DNA from: Anaerolineae bacterium
GTDB taxonomy: Bacteria > Chloroflexota > Anaerolineae > 4572-78 > J111
Assembly: GCA_020433835.1 (NCBI GenBank)
Contig: JAGRBY010000515.1
Span: 1-5,337 of the forward strand
Length of the DNA stretch: 5,337 bases
Direction: 5' to 3'
The notes beneath the pieces were generated by a model. That model did not search any database and was not told where the DNA came from. It was given only the letters and a program-made list of their open reading frames with translations. This document shows, in pieces, positions 1 to 5,196 of the stretch; within the stretch, counting starts at the first letter, position 1, and the number at the start of each line of letters is the position of its first letter. Position numbers and translations under genes: made by a program.

Positions 1-587
1 TCGAGTCCACCGGGCGAACCGAAAGAGCGTACGATATTTTCTCGTTACTTTTGCGAGAGCGTATTATCTTTTTAGGCACCCCTATTAATGATCAAATTGC
101 CAACTTAATTGTAGCCCAGCTGCTTTATCTGAACCGAGAAGACCCCGAACGCGAGATTCAAATGTACATTAATTCGCCGGGTGGGGTTATCTACGCCGGG
201 TTAGCCATTTATGACACCATGCAACAAATCCAGGCTCCCATTCATACATTTGCTGTAGGGGTTACGGCTAGCATGGGAACGGTTTTATTGGCTACCGGAG
301 CTGCCGGACACCGTTACGCGCTGCCTCATGCTACCATCCATATGCATCAAGCCGGTGGTGGAGCGCAAGGTTATACGACCGATGTTGAAATTCAGTACCG
401 TGAGATGAAACGGCAGCAAGACCTACTGTTCGGCATTTTAAGCCGCCATACCGGCCAAACTATCGATCAGATTGCCGATGATTTTGAGCGCGATCGCTGG
501 ATGGATGCTCCAACGGCTAAAGAGTATGGCCTCGTCGATGATATTTTGGGTGAGGTTCATACCGCTGACACTTCTTCTTTGAAGTAA
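1..587 (+). CDS. clpP: ATP-dependent Clp protease proteolytic subunit ClpP (5' end cut off by window edge)
   Basis: ClpP is the serine peptidase that forms the double-heptamer degradation chamber of the cytoplasmic Clp protease. The reading frame is open to the left edge: codons from base 3 read E-S-T-G-R-T-E-R-A-Y-D-I-F-S, the conserved ClpP N-terminus. The TTG at 51 is therefore an internal Leu codon, not the start; probably fewer than a dozen residues are missing. The catalytic triad is complete: Ser in A-S-M-G (codon 270-272), His in H-M-H-Q (345-347) and Asp in E-R-D-R-W (492-494), with residue spacings of 25 and 49 as in E. coli ClpP. The Glu-Arg before the Asp matches the ring-contact sensor pair. 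The His loop reads IHMHQAGGG where many ClpPs have MIHQPLGG. clpX follows on the same strand after 345 bases. Identity is certain; whether the genome has other clpP copies cannot be seen here. Confidence 0.97.
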   Translation, partial: ESTGRTERAYDIFSLLLRERIIFLGTPINDQIANLIVAQLLYLNREDPEREIQMYINSPGGVIYAGLAIYDTMQQIQAPIHTFAVGVTASMGTVLLATGAAGHRYALPHATIHMHQAGGGAQGYTTDVEIQYREMKRQQDLLFGILSRHTGQTIDQIADDFERDRWMDAPTAKEYGLVDDILGEVHTADTSSLK

Positions 588-599
588 GCAGCGGTTTTG

Positions 600-636
600 G
601 ACACGATGATTTAATTGATTAAATCATAAATGTGTC
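600..636 (+). other. Stem-loop just after clpP stop
   Basis: A perfect 10-bp AT-rich stem (606-615 with 618-627, loop TG) is flanked by a 5-bp outer stem (600-604 GACAC with 632-636 GTGTC). It starts 12 bases after the clpP stop codon. No T-run follows, so it is a poor fit to an intrinsic terminator. It could stabilise the clpP mRNA 3' end, mark a processing site, or be a protein-binding dyad. The pairing is seen directly; the role is unknown. Confidence 0.4.
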
Positions 637-655
637 AGGATTTAGGGATCTTTTG

Positions 656-761
656 CAGGAATTGTGGGTGAATAGTTGTTATTTTAGGGTTTGCAATGTA
701 ATTAGTAGTATGTTTTAGCCCTAATAATAGGAATTGTAACTTAAATCGCCCACAATTCCTG
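656..761. repeat. 13-bp perfect inverted repeat with an extra competing arm
   Basis: CAGGAATTGTGGG (656-668) is the exact reverse complement of 749-761. Inside it lies a second dyad, TTAGGG (684-689) with CCCTAA (719-724). A direct copy of the left-arm core, AGGAATTGT, occurs again at 729-737 and can pair with 752-760, so the right arm has two mutually exclusive partners. This could be an RNA switch in the clpX leader, a cruciform or binding site in DNA, or the remnant of a small palindromic element. No target-site duplication was seen. Confidence 0.55.
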
Positions 762-852
762 ACTATGTAAGTTGAAATACAACGCTATCGATTTTCTACG
801 CAGATATAAAGTAGTTTTTTTACTATGTCTTAGGTAAAGACGCTTTTTTATT

Positions 853-874
853 GCCTTACGAATAGGAGTAAGGC
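853..874 (+). other. Short hairpin upstream of clpX
   Basis: GCCTTAC (853-859) pairs perfectly with GTAAGGC (868-874) around the 8-base loop GAATAGGA. It lies about 60 bases before the clpX ATG. The loop carries a purine-rich AGGA that resembles a ribosome binding sequence, but it is too far from any gene start to serve clpX. Role unknown. Confidence 0.3.
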
Positions 875-932
875 GTATCCTGGGTAGAAATCGAATTGTG
901 TGTAAATCCAATTATAAAATGAGAAAGTCTAG

Positions 933-2342
933 ATGGCTAGCAGATTTCGATCCAACATTCAAGTGTGCTCATTTTGTAAGCGGTCACAGGAAGAGGTTAA
1001 CCGGTTAATTGCCGGCCCCGATCAGGTGTTTATTTGTGACGAGTGTGTTGATCTCTGTCGCGATATTTTGGAAGAAGATACCTCTACCTCAAGTGCCACA
1101 GAATTTAAATCGAGTCGGATTCCTTCTCCTAAAGAGATTTACGAACAACTTAATGAATGGGTTGTAGGTCAAGATCATGCTAAAAAAGTTCTTTCTGTAG
1201 CGGTCTATAACCACTATAAAAGAATTAATCGGCGTGTTGGTGGGGGAAGGGTCGGCGAAGTTGAGCTGCAAAAGAGCAATATTTTGCTGATTGGCCCAAC
1301 CGGCTGTGGTAAAACGCTTTTAGCCCAAACATTGGCCCGTATTTTAGACGTTCCTTTCTGCATCGCCGATGCCACGACCTTAACCGAAGCCGGCTATGTG
1401 GGCGAGGATGTCGAAAATATTATTCTACGGCTGATCCAAGCTGCGGATTATGATATTGAGCGGGCCGAACAAGGCATCGTTTATATCGATGAAATTGATA
1501 AGGTTGCTCGCAAATCAGGCGACAATCCTTCGATAACACGCGATGTGTCGGGCGAAGGTGTGCAGCAGGCCCTCTTGAAAATTATCGAGGGTATGCAAGC
1601 CAATGTCCCGCCGCAAGGCGGACGTAAACATCCGCACCAAGATTTTATCCAAATCAATACAAAAAATGTACTCTTTATTTGTGGCGGTGCGTTTGATAAT
1701 TTGGACAAGGTCATTGAAGAGCGATTAGGTGTAAAAGGCAAGCTAGGGTTTAGCCCTGGTTGGAGTAAAGGCCTCGGAGCTAGATCACGTAGTCTATTTG
1801 GGGCCTCTAAACCACCGGTAAGTCATCTTCAAGAAGTTACTACTCCGTCACATCCTCCCCAAGAGGATCTTGATATTTCTAAAGAAGAGGCCATGATTGC
1901 CCATACATCAGATATTCTGGCCCAGATCATGCCCGATGATTTATTGAGTTATGGCTTAATTCCGGAATTTATTGGCCGGCTACCGGTTATGGTTACAGTT
2001 GACCCCTTGGGACACGCCGCTCTGATGAATATCCTTACCGAGCCGCGTAATGCCATTGTTAAGCAGTACCAACACCTTTTTGCTCTCGATGGTGTAGAAT
2101 TGGTATTTACGCAGGATGCGTTTTTTATAGCCGCAGCTCTGGCTTTAAAGCATAAAACTGGCGCCCGTGGTCTTCGTTCCATTATCGAAGAAGCACTGTT
2201 AGATATTATGTACGAGATTCCTTCTAATAAAGAAATTAGTAAATGTATTATTAACGCAGATGTTATTCGTGGGATTGCCGGGCCTGAATTATACGATGAA
2301 AGCGGTCGTCCAGTGGGGTTAGATCTGCATAAAGCAGCATAA
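933..2342 (+). CDS. clpX: ATP-dependent Clp protease ATP-binding subunit ClpX, with an insertion after the ClpP-docking loop
   Basis: ClpX is the hexameric AAA+ unfoldase that recognises substrates and threads them into ClpP in the cytoplasm. Domains in order: a C4 zinc-binding domain (Cys12, 15, 35, 38); Walker A GPTGCGKT (121-128); pore loop GYVG (154-157); Walker [10 protein letters not shown] (182-190, catalytic Glu187); RKH pore loop (231-233); ClpP-docking LGF loop (271-273, usually IGF); arginine finger in GLIPEFIGR (Arg349); sensor 2 in GARGLR (Arg412). All key residues are present. At 469 residues it is longer than the usual 410-430. About 39 of the extra residues lie between the LGF loop and PDDLLSYG, a stretch rich in Ser, Pro and Gly. 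The ATG at 933 gives the standard ClpX N-terminus; the preceding GAGAAAG is a weak ribosome binding sequence. Identity is certain; the role of the insertion is not known. Confidence 0.97.
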   Translation: MASRFRSNIQVCSFCKRSQEEVNRLIAGPDQVFICDECVDLCRDILEEDTSTSSATEFKSSRIPSPKEIYEQLNEWVVGQDHAKKVLSVAVYNHYKRINRRVGGGRVGEVELQKSNILLIGPTGCGKTLLAQTLARILDVPFCIADATTLTEAGYVGEDVENIILRLIQAADYDIERAEQGIVYIDEIDKVARKSGDNPSITRDVSGEGVQQALLKIIEGMQANVPPQGGRKHPHQDFIQINTKNVLFICGGAFDNLDKVIEERLGVKGKLGFSPGWSKGLGARSRSLFGASKPPVSHLQEVTTPSHPPQEDLDISKEEAMIAHTSDILAQIMPDDLLSYGLIPEFIGRLPVMVTVDPLGHAALMNILTEPRNAIVKQYQHLFALDGVELVFTQDAFFIAAALALKHKTGARGLRSIIEEALLDIMYEIPSNKEISKCIINADVIRGIAGPELYDESGRPVGLDLHKAA

Positions 2343-2376
2343 TTTTACATCATTATCCCTATTTTGTAGCATATTT

Positions 2377-2403
2377 AAAAAGCCAGGCAACGCCTGGCTT
2401 TTT
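2377..2403 (+). terminator. Intrinsic terminator of clpX
   Basis: AGCCAGGC (2381-2388) and GCCTGGCT (2392-2399) form a perfect GC-rich stem with a 3-base loop, extended by AAAA (2377-2380) against the TTTTT run at 2399-2403. It lies 35 bases after the clpX stop codon. Because A and T runs flank both sides it could act on either strand, but only the + strand has a gene ending here. It separates the clp genes from the downstream FAH-family gene. Confidence 0.93.
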
Positions 2404-2440
2404 AGTCCTTTAAACTTTTACGAAGAAATTGCTTTAAGTG

Positions 2441-2463
2441 GAATAAAAACACCTTTTTTATTC
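2441..2463 (+). other. AT-rich stem-loop between clpX terminator and the FAH-family gene
   Basis: GAATAAAAA (2441-2449) pairs perfectly with TTTTTATTC (2455-2463) around a 5-base loop. The stem has only one G-C pair, so it is weak as RNA. The rest of 2404-2572 is AT-rich with several T-runs and probably holds the promoter of the next gene, but no -35/-10 pair was good enough to call. Confidence 0.25.
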
Positions 2464-2563
2464 TGTTTTATACGTATTTTTGGGGTGATTACAAGAAAAA
2501 GACTTACTATTTTTTTGTATAAACCCTTTTTATTTTGATATGTAAAGCAACTATATATTCAAT

Positions 2564-2570
2564 GGGAGGA
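2564..2570 (+). promoter_or_regulatory. Ribosome binding site fixing the FAH-family start at ATG 2579
   Basis: GGGAGGA is a strong Shine-Dalgarno sequence, 8 bases before ATG 2579. An in-frame TTG at 2573 lies only 2 bases after it, too close to be used, so the protein should begin M-K-F-V rather than two residues earlier. Confidence 0.85.
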
Positions 2571-2578
2571 GCTTGAAA

Positions 2579-3427
2579 ATGAAGTTTGTAACATTTATCA
2601 ATGGTGATAATAAACATCAGTTGGCATACATAGACAATAACAGCGTTTTTCCTCTGGATTTCGATGGAGATATGCTCGAGCTAATTCAGTCCGATGCGCA
2701 AACTGTACAGGCTCAAGTTGAGCAAGCTAAACAACAGGTGGCTTTGTCGCTGGAGCAAATACAGTTGCTTGCTCCAATTCTTGCTCCCTCAAAAATTGTG
2801 GCTATCGGTAAAAATTACGCCGAACATGCCAAAGAGACAAAAAGCGAAATTCCCGAAGAACCCATTGTCTTTGCCAAGTTTTCCACAACAATTATCGGCC
2901 CTTACGCCGAAATACAATGGAACGAAAATCTAACCAATAAGGTTGATTTTGAAGCGGAATTAGCTGTTATTATGGGTCGCAAGACTCGCCAGGTCTCTGA
3001 AGAAGACGCGCTGAATTATGTTTTTGGCTATACCTGCGCTAATGATGTCAGCGCTCGAGATTTGCAGTACAGAGGAAAACAGTGGATACGTGGCAAATCG
3101 CTTGATACCTTTTGCCCGCTCGGTCCATGGATTGTCACGGCGGACGAGGTTCCAGATCCACAAAATCTGGGCATTCGTTGCCAGGTGAATGATAAAATGA
3201 TGCAAGAAAGCAACACCGGCAACATGATCTTTAGCGTCGCTTACCTCATTTCTTTTTTGTCGGCTCACTTCACATTACTGCCCGGCGATATAATTTTAAC
3301 CGGTACGCCCGAAGGAGTTGGCAATGCTCGCGTTCCGCCCGAATTATTGGGCGATGGTGACGTGGTTACCGTCGAGATCGATACGGTTGGGAAACTCGTT
3401 AATCGCTGTCGGGTAACCCCGGCTTAA
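2579..3427 (+). CDS. Fumarylacetoacetate hydrolase (FAH) family protein
   Basis: This cytoplasmic metalloenzyme family acts on small oxo-acids, by hydrolysing C-C bonds in acylpyruvates or by decarboxylating, isomerising or tautomerising related compounds. The 282 residues match the usual length of the two-domain bacterial form: a short N-terminal domain (about 1-70) and the FAH fold (about 72-280). Visible signature residues are the His83-Glu86 catalytic pair in GKNYAEHAKE, metal ligands Glu125 and Glu127 in VDFEAELAV, Asp156 in CANDVSARD, Lys173 in RGKSLDTFCP, and the TGTPEGVG substrate loop (241-248). All are intact, so an active enzyme is expected. The ATG start is chosen for its Shine-Dalgarno spacing. 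It sits alone between the clpX terminator and a separate downstream promoter, with no aromatic-degradation neighbours, so the exact substrate cannot be named. Candidates are acylpyruvate hydrolase, oxaloacetate tautomerase/decarboxylase and a homoprotocatechuate-pathway isomerase. Confidence 0.93.
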   Translation: MKFVTFINGDNKHQLAYIDNNSVFPLDFDGDMLELIQSDAQTVQAQVEQAKQQVALSLEQIQLLAPILAPSKIVAIGKNYAEHAKETKSEIPEEPIVFAKFSTTIIGPYAEIQWNENLTNKVDFEAELAVIMGRKTRQVSEEDALNYVFGYTCANDVSARDLQYRGKQWIRGKSLDTFCPLGPWIVTADEVPDPQNLGIRCQVNDKMMQESNTGNMIFSVAYLISFLSAHFTLLPGDIILTGTPEGVGNARVPPELLGDGDVVTVEIDTVGKLVNRCRVTPA

Positions 3428-3445
3428 TTTAGGTCATTCCTCCCA

Positions 3446-3475
3446 TTGACGGTTTAGCCGGACGCGAAGTATACT
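3446..3475 (+). promoter_or_regulatory. Sigma70-type promoter for the duplicated-domain protein gene
   Basis: A -35 box TTGACG (3446-3451, 5 of 6 consensus bases) and a -10 box TATACT (3470-3475, 5 of 6) are separated by 18 bases. Transcription would start near 3482, giving a leader of about 170 bases before the TTG start at 3654. It lies just 18 bases after the FAH-family stop codon, indicating that the downstream gene has its own promoter. This is the best promoter match found in the window. Confidence 0.65.
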
Positions 3476-3481
3476 TTTTAT

Positions 3482-3653
3482 CGTAATGTAATGTTTGCTG
3501 GAAGACGACCTTTAAGCTGTGTCTGTCCAGGTTCATCGTCGCTGCATAAATTTGAACCTTAACAACCAAGATCAGTAGGTTTTTGACCGTATCGAGCAAT
3601 TTTCAAACGATACGGCATCTACGGAAATATGTAATATAGCAAAGGAGTTCCTC
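3482..3653 (+). promoter_or_regulatory. Structured 5' leader with two hairpins
   Basis: The predicted leader contains AGGTTCA (3529-3535) paired with TGAACCT (3553-3559), and CCGTATCG (3587-3594) paired with CGATACGG (3608-3615, 13-base loop). A further 5-bp option, GACGA (3504-3508) with TCGTC (3536-3540), would interlock with the first hairpin. Neither main hairpin is followed by a T-run, so they are not intrinsic terminators. The ribosome binding site at 3641-3647 lies outside the stems. No known riboswitch class was recognised. Confidence 0.35.
3641..3647 (+). promoter_or_regulatory. Ribosome binding site supporting a TTG start at 3654
   Basis: AAAGGAG ends 6 bases before TTG 3654. The next in-frame ATG lies about 29 codons further on, inside the hydrophobic N-terminal segment, so it would destroy the membrane anchor. 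TTG is therefore the likely start. Confidence 0.8.
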
Positions 3654-4673
3654 TTGTTTTCTCATCCTGAAAAGCGTCTTTATGCCTTGCTCAAATACCT
3701 ACTGATTTTGGTTGCTGTTGTTTTTGCCTCATCGTTGTCAATGGTAGTTTTGTGGATCTCATCGGCCGCGACTGCTACCGGTGATACCCCTTCGGCTGCT
3801 ATTTCATTAACCAACCACGTCAATACCGGTGTTTTAGCGCCAAACCAACATCGCTGGTTTAGAATTATTCCCCCAGATTTCGACGCATTAACAAATTTTG
3901 AACAAAACCTTCTACTTGTTACGAATCCGGCTATCACAAGTCCGGAAATCACCTTACAAGTTTTTGAACAAGCGCAGTTATCACAGCTGGGACAAGATAC
4001 TTTGCCGTCATCACCCTATGGAGCAGGGCAGTGGACTGATAGTATAGGCACCCAACCCGCCGGCGTTCTGTGGATGGGTGCTATTGACAGCAGCCAAACT
4101 TATTATGTGCGTATCGCTAATACGAGTACTAACTCTATTGATTATTGGCTTTTGACCCGACAGCCACAGGCAAACGACTCGGAGCAATTGCAATCTAACG
4201 GAGATAATTCCATACTCAGTTTGAATCCGGAAGCCGGGCGTGAACCCCATCTCGCGCTCGATTTGCCTGCCGGTCGAAATCATGGCCGTCTTGCAGCAGG
4301 TACAGCCCGCTGGTATAAATTTACGCAAAACGATCCGAGCCAGTGGAGCCATTTCCAAGATTTGAGCTTTACCCTTTTTTATACTCCCAGCGATGGCAAT
4401 CGCGCGAATGTCAATTTTCAGCTCTATACCGCTCGCGAAGTGGAAGCCTGGCAGCGCGGTGCTAGCCGACTAAATAACTTTGGTGCCGGGATGCTGATTT
4501 CACGCGACAGTGATCCAAATACCGGCGAACGGCTTTGGCGGGGCAATATTCTTCGTGATGAAACCTATTATATGGTCATTGAGAACGGATTAGATGTGGA
4601 GATTGATTACTGGCTGTACGATCAAGATATCATCCATCCTCTGCTGGGTGAGGATGGCATTGCGCTCAACTAG
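3654..4673 (+). CDS. Membrane-anchored or secreted protein with two tandem beta-rich domains, function unknown
   Basis: I do not recognise a named family. The 339 residues begin with a short basic stretch and a hydrophobic segment (about 10-35) that is a signal peptide or N-terminal anchor; no lipobox Cys is present and the protein has no cysteine at all, consistent with life outside the membrane. The rest is two copies of one domain, about 57-167 and 209-322, joined by a Ser/Asn/Asp-rich linker. Each opens with G-x-L-A followed by an R-W-(F/Y) motif (59-71; 211-223) and closes with a 30-residue block (137-166; 292-321) that aligns without gaps with 14 identities, including L-W-x-G, T-Y-Y and I-D-Y-W-L. 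The pattern of alternating strands and Tyr/Trp near the end resembles PPC-like (pre-peptidase C-terminal) beta-sandwich domains, but that assignment is inference. No catalytic motif was seen. Its own promoter and leader lie upstream, and it is convergent with the acylphosphatase gene. Confidence 0.85.
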   Translation: MFSHPEKRLYALLKYLLILVAVVFASSLSMVVLWISSAATATGDTPSAAISLTNHVNTGVLAPNQHRWFRIIPPDFDALTNFEQNLLLVTNPAITSPEITLQVFEQAQLSQLGQDTLPSSPYGAGQWTDSIGTQPAGVLWMGAIDSSQTYYVRIANTSTNSIDYWLLTRQPQANDSEQLQSNGDNSILSLNPEAGREPHLALDLPAGRNHGRLAAGTARWYKFTQNDPSQWSHFQDLSFTLFYTPSDGNRANVNFQLYTAREVEAWQRGASRLNNFGAGMLISRDSDPNTGERLWRGNILRDETYYMVIENGLDVEIDYWLYDQDIIHPLLGEDGIALN

Positions 4674-4687
4674 AGACGCTCTTAGCT

Positions 4688-4719
4688 TTTATTTCCCAAA
4701 TCAAAAAAACTGAAATAAA
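4688..4719 (+). other. AT-rich stem-loop after the duplicated-domain gene
   Basis: TTTATTTC (4688-4695) pairs perfectly with GAAATAAA (4712-4719) over a 16-base A-rich loop, 14 bases after the stop codon. It has only one G-C pair and no following T-run, so it is weak as a terminator. It might form part of the 3' end signal between the convergent genes. Confidence 0.25.
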
Positions 4720-4740
4720 TCAGCTTTAAGGAAGGTGTTA

Positions 4741-4858
4741 GCTATCAGTTATCAGCAATCAGCTTTATGAGAAAAATGGTTGAGCTATTATGGGTAACTA
4801 CGCTGTAACCCCAAGCCTGGTGAAACAAAAATAAAGCTGATTGCTGCTTGCTAAACGC
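4741..4858. repeat. Inverted repeat built from degenerate 7-base units, between convergent genes
   Basis: The left arm is a tandem of 7-base units GCTATCA, GTTATCA, GCAATCA (4741-4761), followed by GCTTTAT. Its end, CAGCAATCAGCTTTAT (4753-4768), is the exact reverse complement of 4831-4846, a 16-bp perfect match across a 62-base centre. The right arm continues with 7-base spacing (TGATTGC, TGCTTGC, TAAACGC). A further direct copy of AATCAGCTTTA lies at 4718-4728. This looks like a dispersed short-repeat element of the kind built on heptamers; it may also act as a long hairpin ending both convergent transcripts. No transposase or target duplication is visible. The rest of 4674-4900 holds no gene. 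Confidence 0.6.
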
Positions 4859-4900
4859 TCACCGTGTTATACCGTTGTGATGGTTTATGGGGATTGAGAG

Positions 4901-5185
4901 CTAGCGCACGCTAAAGTTTGAATAGCCTCTAACTGGTTCATCGTAGCGATAGAGTACGCTTCTAATTTGGCTGCTATGGGGTTCTTCCTGGCACCAGTGA
5001 AGCATTTGCTCTACTTTGCTCTCATCACCTTGGGCTTCTATTTCAACCCGCCCATCGGTAAGATGGCGAACAAACCCAACCAGCCCCAACTGCTGGGCGC
5101 GTTGTTGCGTTTGAAGCCTAAAATTCTTTCCTTGCAAGCGCCCCTCAATGAGAATGCGCGCTCTTACTTGACTCATGATTTTCAC
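4901..5185 (-). CDS. Acylphosphatase-family protein with His at the catalytic Asn position
   Basis: Acylphosphatases are small cytoplasmic enzymes that hydrolyse acyl-phosphates. The 94 residues match the family's length and order: I-E-G-R-L-Q-G, the anion-binding loop ending F-R (Arg23, the catalytic Arg), G-F-V-R-H-L-T-D-G-R-V-E-I, then the long helix and the Y-S-N-F-S-V-R end. Two key positions differ. The loop reads G-K-N-F-R where bacterial relatives have G-V-G-F-R, and residue 41 is His (codon at 5063-5065) where the family has the catalytic Asn. The fold is clear; activity is doubtful. The GTG at 5185 is chosen because AAGGAG lies 5 bases upstream, whereas the ATG at 5176 would be 14 bases away. 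It follows the prepilin peptidase gene by 9 bases and is probably co-transcribed and translationally coupled with it. No clear terminator follows it apart from the inverted repeat. Confidence 0.87.
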   Translation of the reverse strand: MKIMSQVRARILIEGRLQGKNFRLQTQQRAQQLGLVGFVRHLTDGRVEIEAQGDESKVEQMLHWCQEEPHSSQIRSVLYRYDEPVRGYSNFSVR

Positions 5186-5190
5186 GTTCG

Positions 5191-5196
5191 CTCCTT
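5191..5196 (-). promoter_or_regulatory. Ribosome binding site of the acylphosphatase gene, overlapping the upstream stop codon
   Basis: On the minus strand AAGGAG lies 5 bases before the GTG at 5185 and shares bases with the TAA (5197-5195) of the upstream prepilin peptidase gene. Ribosomes finishing that gene would stop directly on this site, the usual sign of translational coupling. Confidence 0.8.

Larger units (their letters stand above)
588..932 (+). promoter_or_regulatory. Gene-free spacer between clpP and clpX, rich in dyads
   Basis: These 345 bases hold no plausible gene. They contain, in order: the stem-loop at 600-636; the inverted repeat 656-668/749-761; a weak stem at 827-831/837-841 followed by a T6 run at 844-849; and a 7-bp hairpin at 853-859/868-874. 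I found no convincing -35/-10 pair: a TTGAAA at 772-777 has no good -10 at the right distance, and the TATAAA at 913-918 has no -35. The only ribosome-binding-like sequence before clpX is a weak GAGAAAG at 921-927. No CIRCE- or CtsR-type heat-shock operator was recognised. The region is a likely place for clpX-specific control, but this is inferred from structure only. Confidence 0.4.

Noticed and set aside
51..53. TTG as the start codon of clpP
   Set aside because: The same frame is open upstream to base 3 and encodes the conserved ClpP N-terminal residues, so this TTG is an internal Leu codon.
896..918. TTGTGT (896-901) with TATAAA (913-918) as a clpX promoter
   Set aside because: The spacer is only 11 bases, too short for a sigma70-type promoter.
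588..932. Insertion sequence or MITE remnant between clpP and clpX
   Set aside because: There is an inverted repeat, but no target-site duplication, no transposase fragment and no known terminal sequence, so the mobile-element label is not supported.
2515..2544. Possible promoter TTGTAT (2515-2520) with TATGTA (2539-2544) for the FAH-family gene
   Set aside because: Each box matches only about half of the consensus and the region is so AT-rich that such pairs are expected by chance.
2694..2933. 79-codon open frame inside the FAH-family gene
   Set aside because: It lies in another frame within a gene with complete catalytic motifs and shows no protein-like features of its own.
3410..3421. 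Small CGGG/CCCG hairpin at the end of the FAH-family gene as a terminator
   Set aside because: The stem is only 4 bp, lies inside the coding sequence and has no T-run after it.
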